Below, piece after piece: positions 36,979 through 46,064 of a DNA stretch of 64,000 nt. Position numbers and translations under genes: made by a program. Position 1 is the first letter of the stretch. Every line of letters begins with the position of its first letter. The stretch spans positions 1,798,001 to 1,862,000 of the forward strand of contig NZ_CP064187.1 of the NCBI RefSeq assembly GCF_015353075.1, in the 5' to 3' direction. Under the pieces are notes generated by a model. That model was given only the letters and a program-made list of their open reading frames with translations, was not told where the DNA came from and did no database searches. Origin of the DNA: Rhizobium sp. 007. Its GTDB lineage: Bacteria; Pseudomonadota; Alphaproteobacteria; Rhizobiales; Rhizobiaceae.

Positions 36979-37805
36979 GCTATGCGCAAACCCTCATCCC
37001 GCCGCAGCCGGCGCCGAAGGAAATCGTCAAGCCGATAACGGGCATGCGCGTCGTCGGCTCGTTCCTCGTCCTCCTTTGGGCGCTGCTTGCCGCAAGCCTG
37101 ATCTACATGGTGATCGCCGGCTGGGACGTGGACAAGTTCACGCGCTACGGTCCGCGCTACCTGCACGGACTGATGACGACGATCATCCTGGTGACGATCT
37201 CCGTCATCTTCGGCGCAGCACTTTCCCTGCCGCTCGCCTTCGCGCGCATGTCGAAGAACAGGATCATCAGCACGCTTGCCTATTGCTACGTCTACGTCTT
37301 CCGCGGCACGCCGCTCTTGGCACAGCTCTTTCTGATCTACTACGGCCTCGGCGGCTTCCGCGCGCAGCTCGAAGCCGCCGGCCTCTGGTGGTTCTTCCGC
37401 GACGCCTGGTATTGCGGTCTCTTCTCGATGACGATCAATACCGCTGCCTATCAGGCCGAAATCCTACGTGGCGCCATCGAAAGCGTGCCGAGCGGCCAGC
37501 ACGAGGCAGCGTCAGCGCTCGGCATTCACAAGGCCGTCGCCTTCCGCAAGATCGTTCTGCCGCAGGCGCTCATCGTGGCGCTGCGCCCCTACGGCAATGA
37601 AATCATCCTGCTGATCAAGGGCTCTGCCGTGGTCGCCATCATCACCGTTCTCGATCTGATGGGCGAAACCCGCTACGCCTTCTCGCGCACCTTCGATTAC
37701 CAGACCTATCTCTGGGCGGCGATCTTCTATCTTTCGATGGTCGAAGCGCTCCGGCATTTCTGGAACTGGATCGAGCGCCGCCTGACACGGCATCTAAAGC
37801 GCTGA
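36975..37805 (+). CDS. Amino-acid ABC transporter permease (HisM-like)
   Basis: A 276-residue permease partner of the preceding gene. TTIILVTISVIFGAALSLPL begins the first conserved helix pair, and the EAA loop reads EILRGAIESVPSGQHEAASA followed by LGIHKAVAFRKIVLPQ. GSAVVAIITVLDLMGETRYA is typical of histidine/lysine systems. Start ATG 36975 inside the previous stop (ATGA). No ATP-binding subunit gene of this class is present next to it; the ATPase must be encoded elsewhere or shared. Confidence 0.93.
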   Translation: MSYAQTLIPPQPAPKEIVKPITGMRVVGSFLVLLWALLAASLIYMVIAGWDVDKFTRYGPRYLHGLMTTIILVTISVIFGAALSLPLAFARMSKNRIISTLAYCYVYVFRGTPLLAQLFLIYYGLGGFRAQLEAAGLWWFFRDAWYCGLFSMTINTAAYQAEILRGAIESVPSGQHEAASALGIHKAVAFRKIVLPQALIVALRPYGNEIILLIKGSAVVAIITVLDLMGETRYAFSRTFDYQTYLWAAIFYLSMVEALRHFWNWIERRLTRHLKR

Positions 37806-37807
37806 CC

Positions 37808-37841
37808 GCTTGGTAGCACTCCCATATGAGTGCTGCCAAGC
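37808..37841 (+). terminator. Strong hairpin after permease operon
   Basis: GCTTGGTAGCACTC (37808-37821) pairs with GAGTGCTGCCAAGC (37828-37841), a 14-bp stem with one G-U pair and a 6-nt loop, 2 bp after the permease stop. It lacks a U-tract, so it may stabilise the mRNA 3' end rather than terminate by itself. Confidence 0.6.
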
Positions 37842-37962
37842 CATTGAAATCAAAAACAAATAGCCTTTTCCTCCCACATCTGTCAAGCTTTCGTTAACCG
37901 ACGCATGTTTCCATTTCATATAATGTTCACAAACGTGACATGGGAACGAAACCGAGGCTGAG

Positions 37963-38229
37963 ATGAACAAGGATTTCGAAAAGCAGCTTCAGGGATACGG
38001 GCTGACCACCGCCCACATCCTCTACCACCTGCCGGATCACCCGGCGATCCTCCAGACCTACATCTGGCAGGAATACGATCTTGCTCCGGATTTTCCCGAA
38101 ATGCGCGGCTTTCTGAAGTTCTGGCAGGAAAAACTGGACGGCCCGCTGCATTCGGTGCGCTACATCCACCGCAAGCTGATTTCGGCAACGGAATGGCGCG
38201 CCCTGAAAGGCGAGTTCATTCTGCATTGA
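37963..38229 (+). CDS. usg: Usg family protein
   Basis: An 88-residue protein of the Usg family, first seen upstream of trp genes in Caulobacter and common in alphaproteobacteria, function unknown. It matches by its whole length: FEKQLQGYGLTTAHILYHLP, DHPAILQTYIWQEYDLAPDF and KFWQEKLDGPLHSVRY. ATG 37963 has GAGG 5 nt upstream. No trp genes are nearby; its neighbours are a convergent DUF2270 gene and the amino-acid permease operon. Confidence 0.9.
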   Translation: MNKDFEKQLQGYGLTTAHILYHLPDHPAILQTYIWQEYDLAPDFPEMRGFLKFWQEKLDGPLHSVRYIHRKLISATEWRALKGEFILH

Positions 38230-38234
38230 GGCCG

Positions 38235-38960
38235 CTAGACATGCGCCTCGCCATGAATGAACTCGCCTTTGTCGGGTTCCCGGCGTAACACGCCGTAGAG
38301 GATGGCGAGATAGAAGGCCACCACGAGGGCAATCACCACGAGCCCCGGAAGCGGTCCGAGCACGGCATTGTCGATCACATAGGTCCAGGAATGTGCCTGT
38401 GCCAGCGCGCTGCCCTCGGTCTGCAGTTTCGGCGTCGTGATTTTCAGCGCCCAGGCAAGCAGCATGATGAGATACATCCAGCTGTAGTTGCGCCGCAGCC
38501 GCCGCTGGACGGCATCCGCATAGGTCAGCAGGAACGTCGGCTTGCGCAGGCTCCTTGCGACCACTGGACCCCAATCGCGCGCGGAATTCGCCTCCGGCGA
38601 CAGGATCTGCGCGAAATAGTTTTTTTCGACCTGCCGGACCCGGGCCCGGTAGATATCGAAGAACCGGTAGCGCCTCGCCTCGATGAGCAAGAGCAGCGAG
38701 ATCAGCATTATTCCGAAGAGAAGCACGCCATGATGCGCGGTCGGCGTCGACAGCGAGAGGGAGAGCAATGCTGCGACCACCGTGATCGCCCAGTTCGACG
38801 TCCGGTCGATGCGATCCCGCCAACTCGTCATGCGTCCGAGTTCGCCGCGATAATAGTGCGCGAGCGTATTGGTGATTTCGACCGGCGTCAGCGGCAGTGG
38901 CGGCGTTGCCTCCTTCCGGGCGCTCTCGTCAAGGCCGGGCTTGCTGATGTCCGTCGTCAT
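38235..38960 (-). CDS. DUF2270 membrane protein
   Basis: A 241-residue protein with about four transmembrane helices (near 57-75, 80-95, 160-178 and 205-225) and a cytoplasmic N-terminus. The segments LAHYYRGELGRMTSWRDRID and IEARRYRFFDIYRARVRQVE, plus FAQILSPE, match the DUF2270 family. Function unknown. ATG 38960 has GGGAGGA upstream, better than the in-frame ATG at 38996. It is convergent with usg and divergent from the methyltransferase gene. Confidence 0.82.
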   Translation of the reverse strand: MTTDISKPGLDESARKEATPPLPLTPVEITNTLAHYYRGELGRMTSWRDRIDRTSNWAITVVAALLSLSLSTPTAHHGVLLFGIMLISLLLLIEARRYRFFDIYRARVRQVEKNYFAQILSPEANSARDWGPVVARSLRKPTFLLTYADAVQRRLRRNYSWMYLIMLLAWALKITTPKLQTEGSALAQAHSWTYVIDNAVLGPLPGLVVIALVVAFYLAILYGVLRREPDKGEFIHGEAHV

Positions 38961-39084
38961 GGCATTCCTCCCTTTCCTTCTTATTGACATCTCCATTTCG
39001 CATTCTGCGCCTCCAAGGCCGCCATTGCAAAAGGCGGCAAGCCGCCTTAGAGGCTTGCCTGAACTTAAAAAGGTGGTGACGGCA

Positions 39085-39897
39085 ATGGCAAAGAAGATCG
39101 ACGAGGAAGCGCTTGCGGAAGCCTATAACCGCGCCCTTGCCCTCGAAAAGGCCGGTGACATCGACGCTGCCGTGAAGGCCTATGAGGAGGTGCTGGCAAT
39201 CGACCCCGAAGACCACGGCGGCGCGGCCGTCCGCATCGCCTCGATGGGCCGCGGCGAAACGCCGGTCAGGGCGCCGGATGCCTATGTCGAAACCCTTTTC
39301 GACCAGCATGCCGAAGTTTTCGAGGACGTGCTTGTCGAGCAGCTCAGCTACCACGTCCCCATGCTGGTGCGCCAGCGCCTGCAGGAGCTGAAGCTCGATC
39401 GCTTCAAGCGCCTGCTCGACCTCGGCTGCGGCACGGGGCTCACGGGCGGCACGCTGCGCGACCTCTGCGAGGAGATGACGGGCATCGATATTTCCGAAAA
39501 CATGGTCGAGATCGCCCATGAGAAGGAAATCTACGAGACGCTCTTCGTGGCCGAGGTCGAGGACTTCCTAGACGACAACGACGAAGACGCCTTCGACCTC
39601 ATCACCGCGACCGACGTGCTGCCCTATCTCGGCGCCCTGGAGCCGCTCTTCTTCGGCGTCGCCGAAAACCTGACGCCCGGGGGCCTCTTCATCTTCTCCT
39701 CCGAGACGCTCCCGCCAACCGACGGCCGCCTTTACGCCGTCGGCCCGCACCAGCGCTTCCTGCACGCCGAAGCCTATATCCGCGACCGCCTGATAGCGAC
39801 CGGCTTCGACCTCGTGGAGATGTGCGAAATCAACGTCCGAATGCAGGAAGGTCAGCCCAGTCCGGGACATCTGGTGATCGCGCGGTTGGCCGGCTGA
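39085..39897 (+). CDS. TPR-methyltransferase fusion
   Basis: A 270-residue protein. Residues 1-55 form a tetratricopeptide-like helical hairpin (LAEAYNRALALEKAGDIDAA then VKAYEEVLAIDPEDHGG). Residues 95-240 form a class I SAM-dependent methyltransferase: motif I LLDLGCGTGLTGGTLRDL, the acidic MTGIDISENMVEIA, and the downstream motif DLITATDVLPYLG. The TPR helices may recruit a protein partner. Substrate unknown. Rhizobial relatives of this fusion are usually annotated only as methyltransferases. Start ATG 39085; frame remains open upstream without a ribosome site. Confidence 0.88.
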   Translation: MAKKIDEEALAEAYNRALALEKAGDIDAAVKAYEEVLAIDPEDHGGAAVRIASMGRGETPVRAPDAYVETLFDQHAEVFEDVLVEQLSYHVPMLVRQRLQELKLDRFKRLLDLGCGTGLTGGTLRDLCEEMTGIDISENMVEIAHEKEIYETLFVAEVEDFLDDNDEDAFDLITATDVLPYLGALEPLFFGVAENLTPGGLFIFSSETLPPTDGRLYAVGPHQRFLHAEAYIRDRLIATGFDLVEMCEINVRMQEGQPSPGHLVIARLAG

Positions 39898-40082
39898 GGC
39901 GCACGATCCTTCAAGCTAACTGCCTTCGCTTATGAGCATCTAGCCTCCCTGACGCGACATAAGAAATAACGGATCGCGCTGCATCGGACACTTACCCAAT
40001 CAGGAAACCATCCCTTGCGGCCCGCGCAGCAACCTGATACTTAGCCATTCAGTAAACTTTCCGATCACTGAAGGCTCGATCC

Positions 40083-40775
40083 ATGTCGCTGGTTCTTTAC
40101 GGACATCCCCTCGCCTCCTTCTGCCACAAGGTGTTGATCGCGCTTTACGAGAACGGCACGCCTTTCGAAAACCGCACCGTCGATCTGGCCGATGAAACGT
40201 CGAGCGCCGATCTGTTCCGCTTTTGGCCGGTCGGCAAGATGCCGGTCCTGCGCGACGAGGCGCTGGACAGCACGATCCCCGAGACGAGCATCATCATCGA
40301 ATATCTCGACCGACATTACCCCGGCCCTATCCGCCTGTTGCCGGACGATATCGACCGGGCGCTTCGCGTCCGCCTCTGGGACCGCTTCTTCGATCTCTAT
40401 GTGCAGACGCCGATGCAGAAGATCGTCACCGATACCCTCCGGCCGGACGGCGGCAAGGATCCGCATGGCGTGCAAGAGGCACGCGGCACGCATGCAACGG
40501 CCTACGGCATGATCGAGCAGCAGCTCGGCAGCAACCAGTGGATCACCGGCGACAGCTTCACGATGGCCGATTGCGCTGCGGCACCAGCCCTCTTCTATGC
40601 CGAAACGCTCGTTCCCTTCGGCGACGACCAGCCGAAGCTCCGCGCCTATTACGAACGCCTGCTCGAGCGGCCGTCCTTTGCGCGGGTGCTGAAGGAGGCA
40701 TTGCCCTACTTCAAGTTCTACCCGTACAGTCACCAGCTCCCCGAGCGCATCCGCAGCGAAATGCCCACCGACTGA
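40083..40775 (+). CDS. Glutathione S-transferase family protein
   Basis: A 230-residue protein with a thioredoxin-fold N-terminal domain (LVLYGHPLASFCHKVLIALY, glutathione site around WPVGKMPVLRD and TIPETSIIIEYLD) and an all-helical C-terminal domain. The likely catalytic residue is a Ser or Cys near SFCHK. Substrate cannot be predicted. It is followed after 2 bp by an ArsR-family regulator, suggesting a GST-regulator operon. Start ATG 40083 has GAAGG upstream. Confidence 0.9.
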   Translation: MSLVLYGHPLASFCHKVLIALYENGTPFENRTVDLADETSSADLFRFWPVGKMPVLRDEALDSTIPETSIIIEYLDRHYPGPIRLLPDDIDRALRVRLWDRFFDLYVQTPMQKIVTDTLRPDGGKDPHGVQEARGTHATAYGMIEQQLGSNQWITGDSFTMADCAAAPALFYAETLVPFGDDQPKLRAYYERLLERPSFARVLKEALPYFKFYPYSHQLPERIRSEMPTD

Positions 40776-40777
40776 TC

Positions 40778-41053
40778 ATGGAACCTGCCACCCTCGACCG
40801 GATGTTTCACGCTTTGTCCGACCGCAGCCGCCGCGGCATGGTCGATCGCCTCGGCCGCGGCCCTGCCTCCGTCATGGAGCTGGCAAAGCCTCTCTCCATG
40901 ACGCTGCCGACAGTGATGAAGCATCTGAGCGTGCTGGAATCGAGCGGCCTCGTTCAGTCCGAAAAGGCCGGCCGCGTCCGCACCTACCGCCTGCAGCAGG
41001 ACGCGCTTGGCCATCTCGATCGCTGGATTTCCGAGCGAAATCGACAAAGCTAA
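40778..41053 (+). CDS. ArsR-family regulator
   Basis: A 91-residue winged-helix repressor. The start is LDRMFHALSDRSRRGMVDRL and the recognition helix is SMTLPTVMKHLSVLESSGLV, followed by the wing EKAGRVRTYRL. No paired cysteines are present, so metal sensing is unlikely. Such regulators are often adjacent to SRPBCC proteins, but here the partner is the GST gene 2 bp upstream. It ends 1 bp before the convergent ssuB stop. Confidence 0.9.
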   Translation: MEPATLDRMFHALSDRSRRGMVDRLGRGPASVMELAKPLSMTLPTVMKHLSVLESSGLVQSEKAGRVRTYRLQQDALGHLDRWISERNRQS

Positions 41054-41054
41054 T

Positions 41055-41873
41055 CTAACGCGCCGCGTCCTTGCCGAGGATCGCCGAAAGCAGCTTGCCC
41101 TCCAGTTCGGCGAGTTCGGCATTGCCGTGCCTGCGCGGATGCGGATAAGGGATCGCCAGATCGAGCGCGATCCGCCCCTCATCGAGGACGATCACCCGGT
41201 CGGCCAGATGCACCGCCTCGCTGACGTCATGCGTCACCAGTACGGCGGTGAAGCCGAGTTCGCGCCAGACGCGATTGAGGAGTTCCTGCATGCTGATGCG
41301 CGTCAGCGCATCCAATGCCCCGAGCGGTTCGTCAAGCGCCAGCACGCCGGGCTTGCTCACCAGCGCCCGGGCCAGCGCCACGCGCTGCCGCTGGCCGCCG
41401 GAAAGCCGTGACGGCCATTCTGACGCCTTTTCGGCAAGCTGCACTTCGAAGAGCACCGCCGCCGCTTCCGCCAGTGCCAACCGCGTCTCCACATTGTCGC
41501 CGAGCCCGACGGCTACATTCTCCGCCACGCTCAGCCACGGCAGCAGGCGCGGCTCCTGGAAGACGATGCGCGCGTTCGGCTGGCCCTCGGCACCGGCGGT
41601 ATTTTCGAAGCGCAACTCACCGGCCGTCGGCCGATCGAGCCCCATGAGGATCCGAAGCAGCGTGCTCTTGCCGCAACCGCTCTTGCCGATCACCGCGACG
41701 AACTGGCCCGCCGGAATGTGCAGGCTGATGCCGCGCAAAACCCGGTTGCCGCTGAAACTCTTCTCAAGGCCCGTCAGCGTGATCGAAGCGGCACCGGCTT
41801 GCGCAACGGCCGCTTCCGTCTCGTATTCCGGCTCAGTAGCCCCCTGGAAGCGCTCATGCGTGATGACGGTCAT
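41055..41873 (-). CDS. ssuB: Aliphatic sulfonate ABC transporter ATPase SsuB
   Basis: A 272-residue ABC ATPase. Walker A is GKSGCGKST (63-71), the Q-loop is [13 protein letters not shown], the signature is LSGGQRQR (157-164), and Walker B is [11 protein letters not shown]. This pattern is the nitrate/sulfonate/taurine subfamily. It energises uptake of alkanesulfonates with SsuC and SsuA. It is the last of four genes in the ssuA-ssuD-ssuC-ssuB order; gaps are 10-36 bp. Confidence 0.93.
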   Translation of the reverse strand: MTVITHERFQGATEPEYETEAAVAQAGAASITLTGLEKSFSGNRVLRGISLHIPAGQFVAVIGKSGCGKSTLLRILMGLDRPTAGELRFENTAGAEGQPNARIVFQEPRLLPWLSVAENVAVGLGDNVETRLALAEAAAVLFEVQLAEKASEWPSRLSGGQRQRVALARALVSKPGVLALDEPLGALDALTRISMQELLNRVWRELGFTAVLVTHDVSEAVHLADRVIVLDEGRIALDLAIPYPHPRRHGNAELAELEGKLLSAILGKDAAR

Positions 41874-41883
41874 TGCGTCTCTC

Positions 41884-42720
41884 CTATTTCTGATAGACCG
41901 GGTTCCAGGTCAGCGCCCGCCGCTCCAGCGCCCGCGCCACGACATCCGCCAGCTTGCCGAGCACGGCATAGATCACCAGCGCCAGCACCACGACATCCGT
42001 CATCATGAACTCGCGGGCATTGTTCGCCATGTGGCCGATGCCGGAAGACGCGGCGATCGATTCCGAAACGATCAGCGTCAGCCACATGATACCGAGCGCA
42101 TAGCGCAGCCCGACGAAGATCGAGGGCAGCGCGCCCGGAAAGATCACCTTGCGAAACAGCGTCCAGCCGCCCATGCCGTAGACCCTGCCCATCTCGATCA
42201 GGTCGCGGTCGACGTTGCGCACGCCGTGATAGGTATTGAGATAGACCGGGAAAAGCACGCCGAGCGACGTGAGGAAAAGCTTCGATTCCTCGCCGATCCC
42301 GAACCAGAGAATGACAAGCGGGATCATCGCCAGATGCGGAATGGTGCGCAGCATCTGCAATGTCGTATCCGTCAGCTGCTCGGAAATCTTCGAAACGCCG
42401 TTTGCAATGCCGAGCAGGAAGCCGATCGACCCGCCGACGATGAGCCCCGCGAAAGCCCGGCACGCACTGACGAGAACGTCATGCGGCAACTGCCCGGATA
42501 GCGTGGTCGACCAGAAGGCGACAGCCACATCCGCCGGTGACGGCATGACACGCGAGGAGATAAGCCCTGCCGAAGACGCCGCCTGCCAGGCGAGAATGAT
42601 TACGAGCGGTACCAGATAGGGCAGCAGCGCTTCGCGGCTCGGAAGCGAAAATCGAGAGCGCACCTTGCGGCTCTCCTGCCCGGCGATCGCTCGCGTGAAC
42701 GGCGTTTCGAAAACCGACAT
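41884..42720 (-). CDS. ssuC: Aliphatic sulfonate ABC transporter permease SsuC
   Basis: A 278-residue permease with about six transmembrane helices. [20 protein letters not shown] opens the first helix, and the family coupling loop is [20 protein letters not shown] then [19 protein letters not shown]. The class matches SsuC/TauC. It lies 10 bp upstream of ssuB and 25 bp downstream of ssuD in the operon. ATG 42720. Confidence 0.93.
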   Translation of the reverse strand: MSVFETPFTRAIAGQESRKVRSRFSLPSREALLPYLVPLVIILAWQAASSAGLISSRVMPSPADVAVAFWSTTLSGQLPHDVLVSACRAFAGLIVGGSIGFLLGIANGVSKISEQLTDTTLQMLRTIPHLAMIPLVILWFGIGEESKLFLTSLGVLFPVYLNTYHGVRNVDRDLIEMGRVYGMGGWTLFRKVIFPGALPSIFVGLRYALGIMWLTLIVSESIAASSGIGHMANNAREFMMTDVVVLALVIYAVLGKLADVVARALERRALTWNPVYQK

Positions 42721-42745
42721 GCTTATCTCCTTGCGTGCTTTGAAA

Positions 42746-43921
42746 TCAGGAGCCGGAAACGACCTTCAGGTTGCCGCCATGGCTGCCGCCGCCGAAGACA
42801 CGGTGACGGCCGAAATCGCTCTTGAGGCCGTGGCGCTGCTCCTGGCGCTCGAGTCCCAGTTCGGGAAACAGCAGTTCGGCGACACGGTAGGCCTCTTCCA
42901 GATGCGGATAGCCCGAGCCGATCACCGTCTCGATGCCGAGGTCCTGGTATTCGCGAAGCCGTGCGGCGACCGTCTTCGGCGAGCCGACCAGTGCTGTCCC
43001 GGCACCGGCGCGCACAAGGCCGACGCCGGCCCAGAGGTTCGGCGAGACCTCCAGCTTGTCCCGGCGACCCCCGTGAAGGGCCGCCATGCGCGCCTGGCCG
43101 ACGGAGTCGGACCCCTTGGCGAAACGCTGCTGCGCTTCCTCGATCGTCGCATCGTCGAGCTTGGAGATCAGCCGGTCGGCCGCCGCCCATGCTTCTTCAT
43201 CCGTTTCGCGGACGATGAAATGCAGGCGGATGCCGAAGCTCACGTCACGGCCTTTCTTGGCCGCGGCGGTGCGCACGCGCTCGATCTTTTCGCCGACCTG
43301 TGCGGGCGGCTCGCCCCAGGTTAGATACTTGTCGACGCGGCCCACCGAGAAATCGATCCCGGCATCCGACGAGCCGCCGAAATAGAGCGGCGGTCGCGGG
43401 GTCTGGACGGACGGAAAGCCGAGCTGCGCATTGGTTGCCTTGATATATTTGCCGTCGAAGCTCGCGACACCCTTTTCCAGCAGCTCTTCCCAGACGGTGA
43501 AGAACTCCTCGGCATGCGCATAGCGCTCGTCATGCTCCAGATGGATGCCGTCTCCGGCAAGCTCGCCCGGGCTGCCGCCGACGACGATGTTGAGCAGCAC
43601 GCGGCCGTCCGAGATGCGGTCGAGCGTCGTTGTCAGCCGCGCATAATAGGCCGGCGACGCGGTGCCTGGACGAATCGCGACGAGGAACCTCAACTTCTCG
43701 GTCTTGGCCGAAAGGGCTGCGGCCGTCACGAAGGACTCCTCGCAGGCGACGCCCGTCGGCAAAAGCACGCCGGAATAGCCGAGCCGGTCGGCGGCCTGCG
43801 CGATCTGCGTCATGTAGCCGATATCCGGAGCGCGGGTCAGCTCGCCGGAGCCGAGATAGGCCCCGTCGCCGGAGGTCGGGATGAACCACAGGAAATCGAT
43901 AGGCTTGGATGAAGCGCTCAT
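42746..43921 (-). CDS. ssuD: FMNH2-dependent alkanesulfonate monooxygenase SsuD
   Basis: A 391-residue bacterial-luciferase-fold enzyme that cleaves the C-S bond of alkanesulfonates with reduced FMN and oxygen, giving sulfite and an aldehyde. Landmarks are [15 protein letters not shown] at the start, [37 protein letters not shown], and [20 protein letters not shown]. It needs a separate flavin reductase (SsuE in E. coli), which is not encoded here. It sits between ssuA and ssuC in the operon. Some relatives act on other sulfonates. Confidence 0.94.
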   Translation of the reverse strand: MSASSKPIDFLWFIPTSGDGAYLGSGELTRAPDIGYMTQIAQAADRLGYSGVLLPTGVACEESFVTAAALSAKTEKLRFLVAIRPGTASPAYYARLTTTLDRISDGRVLLNIVVGGSPGELAGDGIHLEHDERYAHAEEFFTVWEELLEKGVASFDGKYIKATNAQLGFPSVQTPRPPLYFGGSSDAGIDFSVGRVDKYLTWGEPPAQVGEKIERVRTAAAKKGRDVSFGIRLHFIVRETDEEAWAAADRLISKLDDATIEEAQQRFAKGSDSVGQARMAALHGGRRDKLEVSPNLWAGVGLVRAGAGTALVGSPKTVAARLREYQDLGIETVIGSGYPHLEEAYRVAELLFPELGLERQEQRHGLKSDFGRHRVFGGGSHGGNLKVVSGS

Positions 43922-43957
43922 GGGTCGGAAATCTCCTTTGAAAACCGGAAACAGAAA

Positions 43958-44923
43958 TCAGCTCGCCTTCGGCCGCCAAACGATATCGCCGGTGGTCAAC
44001 TGCTTCGGCACGATGCCGAGCTTGTAGAATTCATCGGCAAGCGCCTGCTGGTAGGCCGCCGCGTCGTCGGTGATAGTCGTCACGGCGCCTAGATCGGCGC
44101 CCGGCCGCGACAGCGTCACGCGGGTCACCTCAGCCGGCACGCCGGTGATTTCGGAGAGCTCCTTGACCGTATCGTCGAGCTTGCCCTGCGCCGACTTACC
44201 GGCCTTGCCGAGTTCATCGATCACGTCGACGATCACCTGAGCGTTGGCATCGGTGAATTCCTGATTGGCGAGGAAGTAGCTGTATGAGGGAACGATGCCC
44301 TCGGCCGTCGTCAGGATACGGGTCTCCGGATCGGCCTCGGCGATTGCAAGATAAGGGTCCCAGATCGACCAGGCATCGATGCTGCCGTTCTTGAAGGCAG
44401 GGGCCGCATCCGGCGGCGCAAGGTCCAGCGGCTGGACATCATCGATCGTCAACCCCGCCTTGCGTAAGACTTTTACCGTAACGTTATGCGCGCTCGACCC
44501 GCGCTTAAACGCAATCTTCTTTCCCTTCAGGTCTTCGAGGGTCTTGATCGGAGAATCCTTGCGCACGAGGATCGCCGAGCCCGCCGGGCTGCCACGATAG
44601 GTGCCGACATAATAGAGATGGCCGCCTGCAGCCTGCGCAAAGAGCGGCGGCACGTCGCCTGTCGCGCCGAAATCGAGCGCACCGGCACCAAGCGCTTCGA
44701 GCAGCGGCGGGCCGGAGGTGAATTCTGACCAGCTGACCGAAATGCCGCGATCGGCAAGCCGGCTCTCCAGCGCCCCGCGGCGCTTGGCGAGCGCCAGCAC
44801 GCCGTTCTTCTGCCAGCCGATCCGGAATTCGGTGGCTGCAGCGCGTGCGGGTTTGATGGCCGGCAGAACGGCAGCCGCCGCAGCAGCACCGAAAAGTCCG
44901 AGCGTCTGGCGTCGAGAAATCAT
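43958..44923 (-). CDS. ssuA: Aliphatic sulfonate-binding protein SsuA
   Basis: A 321-residue periplasmic binding protein for sulfonates. The start MISRRQTLGLFGAAAAAAVL has twin arginines followed by a hydrophobic run, so export may be by Tat. RIGWQKNGVLALAKRRGALE, VSWSEFTSGPPLLEALGAGA and LDFGATGDVPPLFAQA are the standard SsuA/TauA ligand-site segments. It is the first gene of the ssuADCB operon. ATG 44923. Confidence 0.93.
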   Translation of the reverse strand: MISRRQTLGLFGAAAAAAVLPAIKPARAAATEFRIGWQKNGVLALAKRRGALESRLADRGISVSWSEFTSGPPLLEALGAGALDFGATGDVPPLFAQAAGGHLYYVGTYRGSPAGSAILVRKDSPIKTLEDLKGKKIAFKRGSSAHNVTVKVLRKAGLTIDDVQPLDLAPPDAAPAFKNGSIDAWSIWDPYLAIAEADPETRILTTAEGIVPSYSYFLANQEFTDANAQVIVDVIDELGKAGKSAQGKLDDTVKELSEITGVPAEVTRVTLSRPGADLGAVTTITDDAAAYQQALADEFYKLGIVPKQLTTGDIVWRPKAS

Positions 44924-44988
44924 GGCAATCCCCTTTCCTTCGCGGCAGCATTGATCTGCCGGTCGTTGCGATGACTCGATAATGATAA

Positions 44989-45009
44989 TGTCTATATATT
45001 ATATCGACA
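44989..45009. promoter_or_regulatory. AT-rich palindrome upstream of ssuA
   Basis: Near-perfect palindrome TGTCTATATATTATATCGACA, 21 bp, about 65 bp upstream of ssuA in the shared gap with the divergent dehydrogenase gene. Position and symmetry fit an operator overlapping the ssu promoter. Regulator unknown; no LysR-type gene is nearby. Confidence 0.45.
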
Positions 45010-45062
45010 ATTTTATTTGTAAGTTTTGCCGCCCCGGCAATTTTCCTGACCGGAATGTCCCC

Positions 45063-45087
45063 GTTTTGCGAAATATTATTCCAAAAC
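45063..45087. promoter_or_regulatory. Imperfect inverted repeat in ssuA/dehydrogenase gap
   Basis: GTTTTGCGAA (45063-45072) and TTCCAAAAC (45079-45087) form an imperfect inverted repeat around an AT core. It could be a second regulator site in the divergent gap. Weak evidence. Confidence 0.3.
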
Positions 45088-45194
45088 ACGCCGCCGAGGA
45101 ATTTCGCAGGCAAACCGGACCGGCGTTACTTTGGCTTTCCTGCCGCGGCACTTTCGGCTAATCATGCCCCGAATTCAGGAGAAGGATCTGGCAT

Positions 45195-46064
45195 ATGGCA
45201 AAAGTCGCGTTCATCGGTCTCGGCGTCATGGGCTTCCCCATGGCAGGTCACTTGAAGACGAAGGGCGGCCACGACGTCACGGTCTATAACCGCACGGCAT
45301 CCAAGGCTGCGGACTGGGCCGCCAAGTTCGGCGGCAAATCCGCCGCGACGCCTGCCGAAGCTACAGCAGATGCCGATTTCGTCTTCACCTGCGTCGGCAA
45401 TGATGACGACCTGCGTTCGGTCACCACCGGCAGGGGCGGCGTTTTGGAAGGCATGAAGAAGGGCGCCGTGCTCATCGACAACACCACCGCCAGCGCCGAA
45501 GTCGCCCGCGAGCTTTATGAAGCCGCCAAGGCAAAAGGCAGCGATTTCATTGACGCGCCGGTTTCCGGCGGCCAGGCAGGTGCGGAAAACGGCGTGCTCA
45601 CCGTCATGTGCGGCGGCGATGAAGCCGTCTTCGAAAAGGCAAGGCCGGTCATCGACGCCTATGCCCGCATGGTCGGCCTCATGGGTCCTGCCGGTTCCGG
45701 CCAGCTCACCAAGATGATCAACCAGATCTGCATCGCCGGCATCGTTCAGGGTCTCGCCGAAGGCATCCATTTCGGCAAGCGTGCCGGCCTCGACATCGAG
45801 AAGGTTATCGACGTCATCTCCAAGGGTGCTGCCGGCTCCTGGCAGATGGAAAATCGCCACAAGACCATGAGCCAAGGTAAATACGATTTCGGTTTCGCCG
45901 TCGACTGGATGCGCAAGGATCTCTCCATTGTGCTCACCGAAGCACGCGCCAACGGCGCGAAACTGCCCCTCACTGCCCTCGTCGACCAGTTCTACGGCGA
46001 CGTCCAGGCGATCGGCGGCAACCGCTGGGATACGTCCTCCCTGCTCGCGCGTCTGGAAAAATGA
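45195..46064 (+). CDS. Beta-hydroxyacid dehydrogenase (3-hydroxyisobutyrate type)
   Basis: A 289-residue NAD(P)-dependent dehydrogenase of the 3-hydroxyisobutyrate/tartronate-semialdehyde group. The Rossmann start is VAFIGLGVMGFPMAGHL, the substrate-binding stretch is FIDAPVSGGQAGAENG, and the catalytic Lys is in GSGQLTKMINQICIAG. The C-terminal helical domain is complete. Exact substrate cannot be fixed from sequence. It is divergent from ssuA and overlaps the following DNA-repair-like gene by 4 bp (ATGA). Confidence 0.9.
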   Translation: MAKVAFIGLGVMGFPMAGHLKTKGGHDVTVYNRTASKAADWAAKFGGKSAATPAEATADADFVFTCVGNDDDLRSVTTGRGGVLEGMKKGAVLIDNTTASAEVARELYEAAKAKGSDFIDAPVSGGQAGAENGVLTVMCGGDEAVFEKARPVIDAYARMVGLMGPAGSGQLTKMINQICIAGIVQGLAEGIHFGKRAGLDIEKVIDVISKGAAGSWQMENRHKTMSQGKYDFGFAVDWMRKDLSIVLTEARANGAKLPLTALVDQFYGDVQAIGGNRWDTSSLLARLEK

